Below, piece after piece: positions 6,741 to 7,640 of a stretch of DNA of 7,640 nucleotides. The position numbers and the translations under genes are program-made. The notes below the pieces were generated by a model, which was not told the DNA's origin, did no database searches, and saw only the letters and a program-made list of their open reading frames with translations. Within the stretch, counting starts at the first letter, position 1. Each line of letters starts with the position of its first letter. The stretch lies in the NCBI GenBank assembly GCA_025935155.1, contig JAICVV010000086.1:1-7640 (forward strand). Reading direction: 5' to 3'. The stretch comes from Alphaproteobacteria bacterium (lineage in GTDB: Bacteria; Pseudomonadota; Alphaproteobacteria; Micropepsales; Micropepsaceae).

Positions 6741-7640
6741 TCAGCGGGCGCGGGCCATCGCCGCAATGGTGAACAACGCGCGGCTGGTGACGACTTCGGC
6801 GGGAATGCCGGTGGTCTTGCACAGCACCTCGGTTTCGAAGAGCAGGTCCAGGGCATTGCCAAGTCTCTCTTCGCTCCAGCGCGAAACCTGTGCCTTAAAA
6901 GAGGCCGCGCGGGCAAAGTGTATCGGCGGCCGCATCTTCCGCATCGTGGTATCGACGGAGTCGCCGCGCGCGGTTTCCGCCTTTACCTGCAACAGCTTCT
7001 GGAAGTGCATCAGGGCGAGCCGCACGATGGCGACGGGTGACATATCGTCCGCCCGCAAGCGTTCCAACGCGATATCCAGCCGCTTCGGATCGCCCTCGCC
7101 GGCGGCATCGCACGCTTCTTCGATGCGCGCTTCGGTTTCATCGCCCATAATTGCGCGCACGTCGTCCCGTTCGACGCGGGATTTGCCTTGCGCATAGAGA
7201 GCGAGTTTCTCCAGCTCCCGCCGGGTGATGCCGCGGTCCGAACCCAGACGGGAAACGGCATCGTCCAGCGCTTCGGCGCTGATCGAGAGGCCCTCCTCCT
7301 TCAGCGCGTTGCGCACCACGCCTGCAAGGCTTTGCGCCGAATCCGCGTAGCACTGGATCGCGGCGGCGTTGTCCGCTTCTTCGAAAACTTTTCGCAGGCT
7401 CGAGCTCTTGGCGAGATCGCCGCCTTCCATCACAATCAGCGCATCGCCTTTGGGATCGTTGAGGAAAGACTCGAACAGTTTGGCGAGCGAATTTCCCACG
7501 CTGCGCACCCGCACCACGCGGCGGCCGCCCAGCATCGAAATGGCCGCCGCTTCATCGAACAGGCGCGCGTTATCCGCGGCGAGCGCCGCATCGTCCAGTT
7601 CGGCCACCCGGAACGGATCGCTCAAATCCGGCACGATGGA
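6741..7640 (-). CDS. holA: DNA polymerase III subunit delta, partial (5' end missing)
   Basis: The delta subunit opens the beta sliding clamp as part of the clamp-loader complex at the replication fork. The frame is open to the right edge and gives 299 residues plus a stop; roughly 45 N-terminal residues are missing, judged from a usual length of about 340. The visible start SIVPDLSDPFRVAEL is internal, so the GTG at 7634 is not the true start. Recognisable delta stretches include GGRRVVRVRSV, DALIVMEGGDLAKSSSLRK (first domain) and LGSDRGITRRELEKLALYA (second domain). The helical collar domain follows, with SPVAIVRLALMHFQKLL and a C-terminal FETEVLCKTTGIPAEVV. It ends 8 nt from the tam stop. 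In related genomes it often follows lptE, which would lie beyond the right edge. Confidence 0.93.
   Translation of the reverse strand, partial: SIVPDLSDPFRVAELDDAALAADNARLFDEAAAISMLGGRRVVRVRSVGNSLAKLFESFLNDPKGDALIVMEGGDLAKSSSLRKVFEEADNAAAIQCYADSAQSLAGVVRNALKEEGLSISAEALDDAVSRLGSDRGITRRELEKLALYAQGKSRVERDDVRAIMGDETEARIEEACDAAGEGDPKRLDIALERLRADDMSPVAIVRLALMHFQKLLQVKAETARGDSVDTTMRKMRPPIHFARAASFKAQVSRWSEERLGNALDLLFETEVLCKTTGIPAEVVTSRALFTIAAMARAR

Overview
The window looks like ordinary chromosomal DNA from a GC-rich alphaproteobacterium. The evidence is the compact rpmH-rnpA-yidD-yidC-engB cluster with alphaproteobacterial-looking proteins, a Ku protein of the type common in soil alphaproteobacteria, and a HAMP histidine kinase resembling a family I recall from that class. 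I cannot name the genus. No mobile element, CRISPR array, tRNA, rRNA or prophage gene is visible.

Layout: (1) ku at 73-1002 on the plus strand encodes the DNA-end-binding protein of bacterial non-homologous end joining; its promoter is not visible. (2) The spacer 1003-1120 holds two hairpins, each followed by a T-rich stretch on the plus strand, and they separate ku from the operon that converges on it. (3) From 4363 down to 1121, on the minus strand, runs rpmH, rnpA, yidD, yidC and engB: ribosomal protein L34, the RNase P protein, a membrane-insertion helper, the YidC insertase and a ribosome-assembly GTPase. Gaps are 35, 4, 6 and 9 nt. A near-ideal sigma-70-type promoter (TTGACA, 17-nt spacer, TAGAAC) lies just upstream of rpmH. 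(4) The divergent spacer 4364-4522 carries that promoter and perhaps a weak one toward the plus-strand pair. (5) A membrane sensor histidine kinase (4523-5974) overlaps by 4 nt a trans-aconitate methyltransferase-like gene (5971-6732). (6) The 3' part of holA (DNA polymerase III delta subunit) lies on the minus strand, converges on tam with an 8-nt gap and runs off the right edge.

The five-gene operon joins tRNA processing, ribosome components and membrane-protein insertion, the usual arrangement for this locus. Its downstream neighbour here is ku, whereas in several alphaproteobacteria I would expect argB. The genes are well known. The points most worth a second look are the kinase-tam overlap, the kinase's HDLRN-type phosphoacceptor motif with an unrecognised sensor domain and no response regulator nearby, and the basic extensions at both ends of Ku. 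I found no convincing undescribed system.
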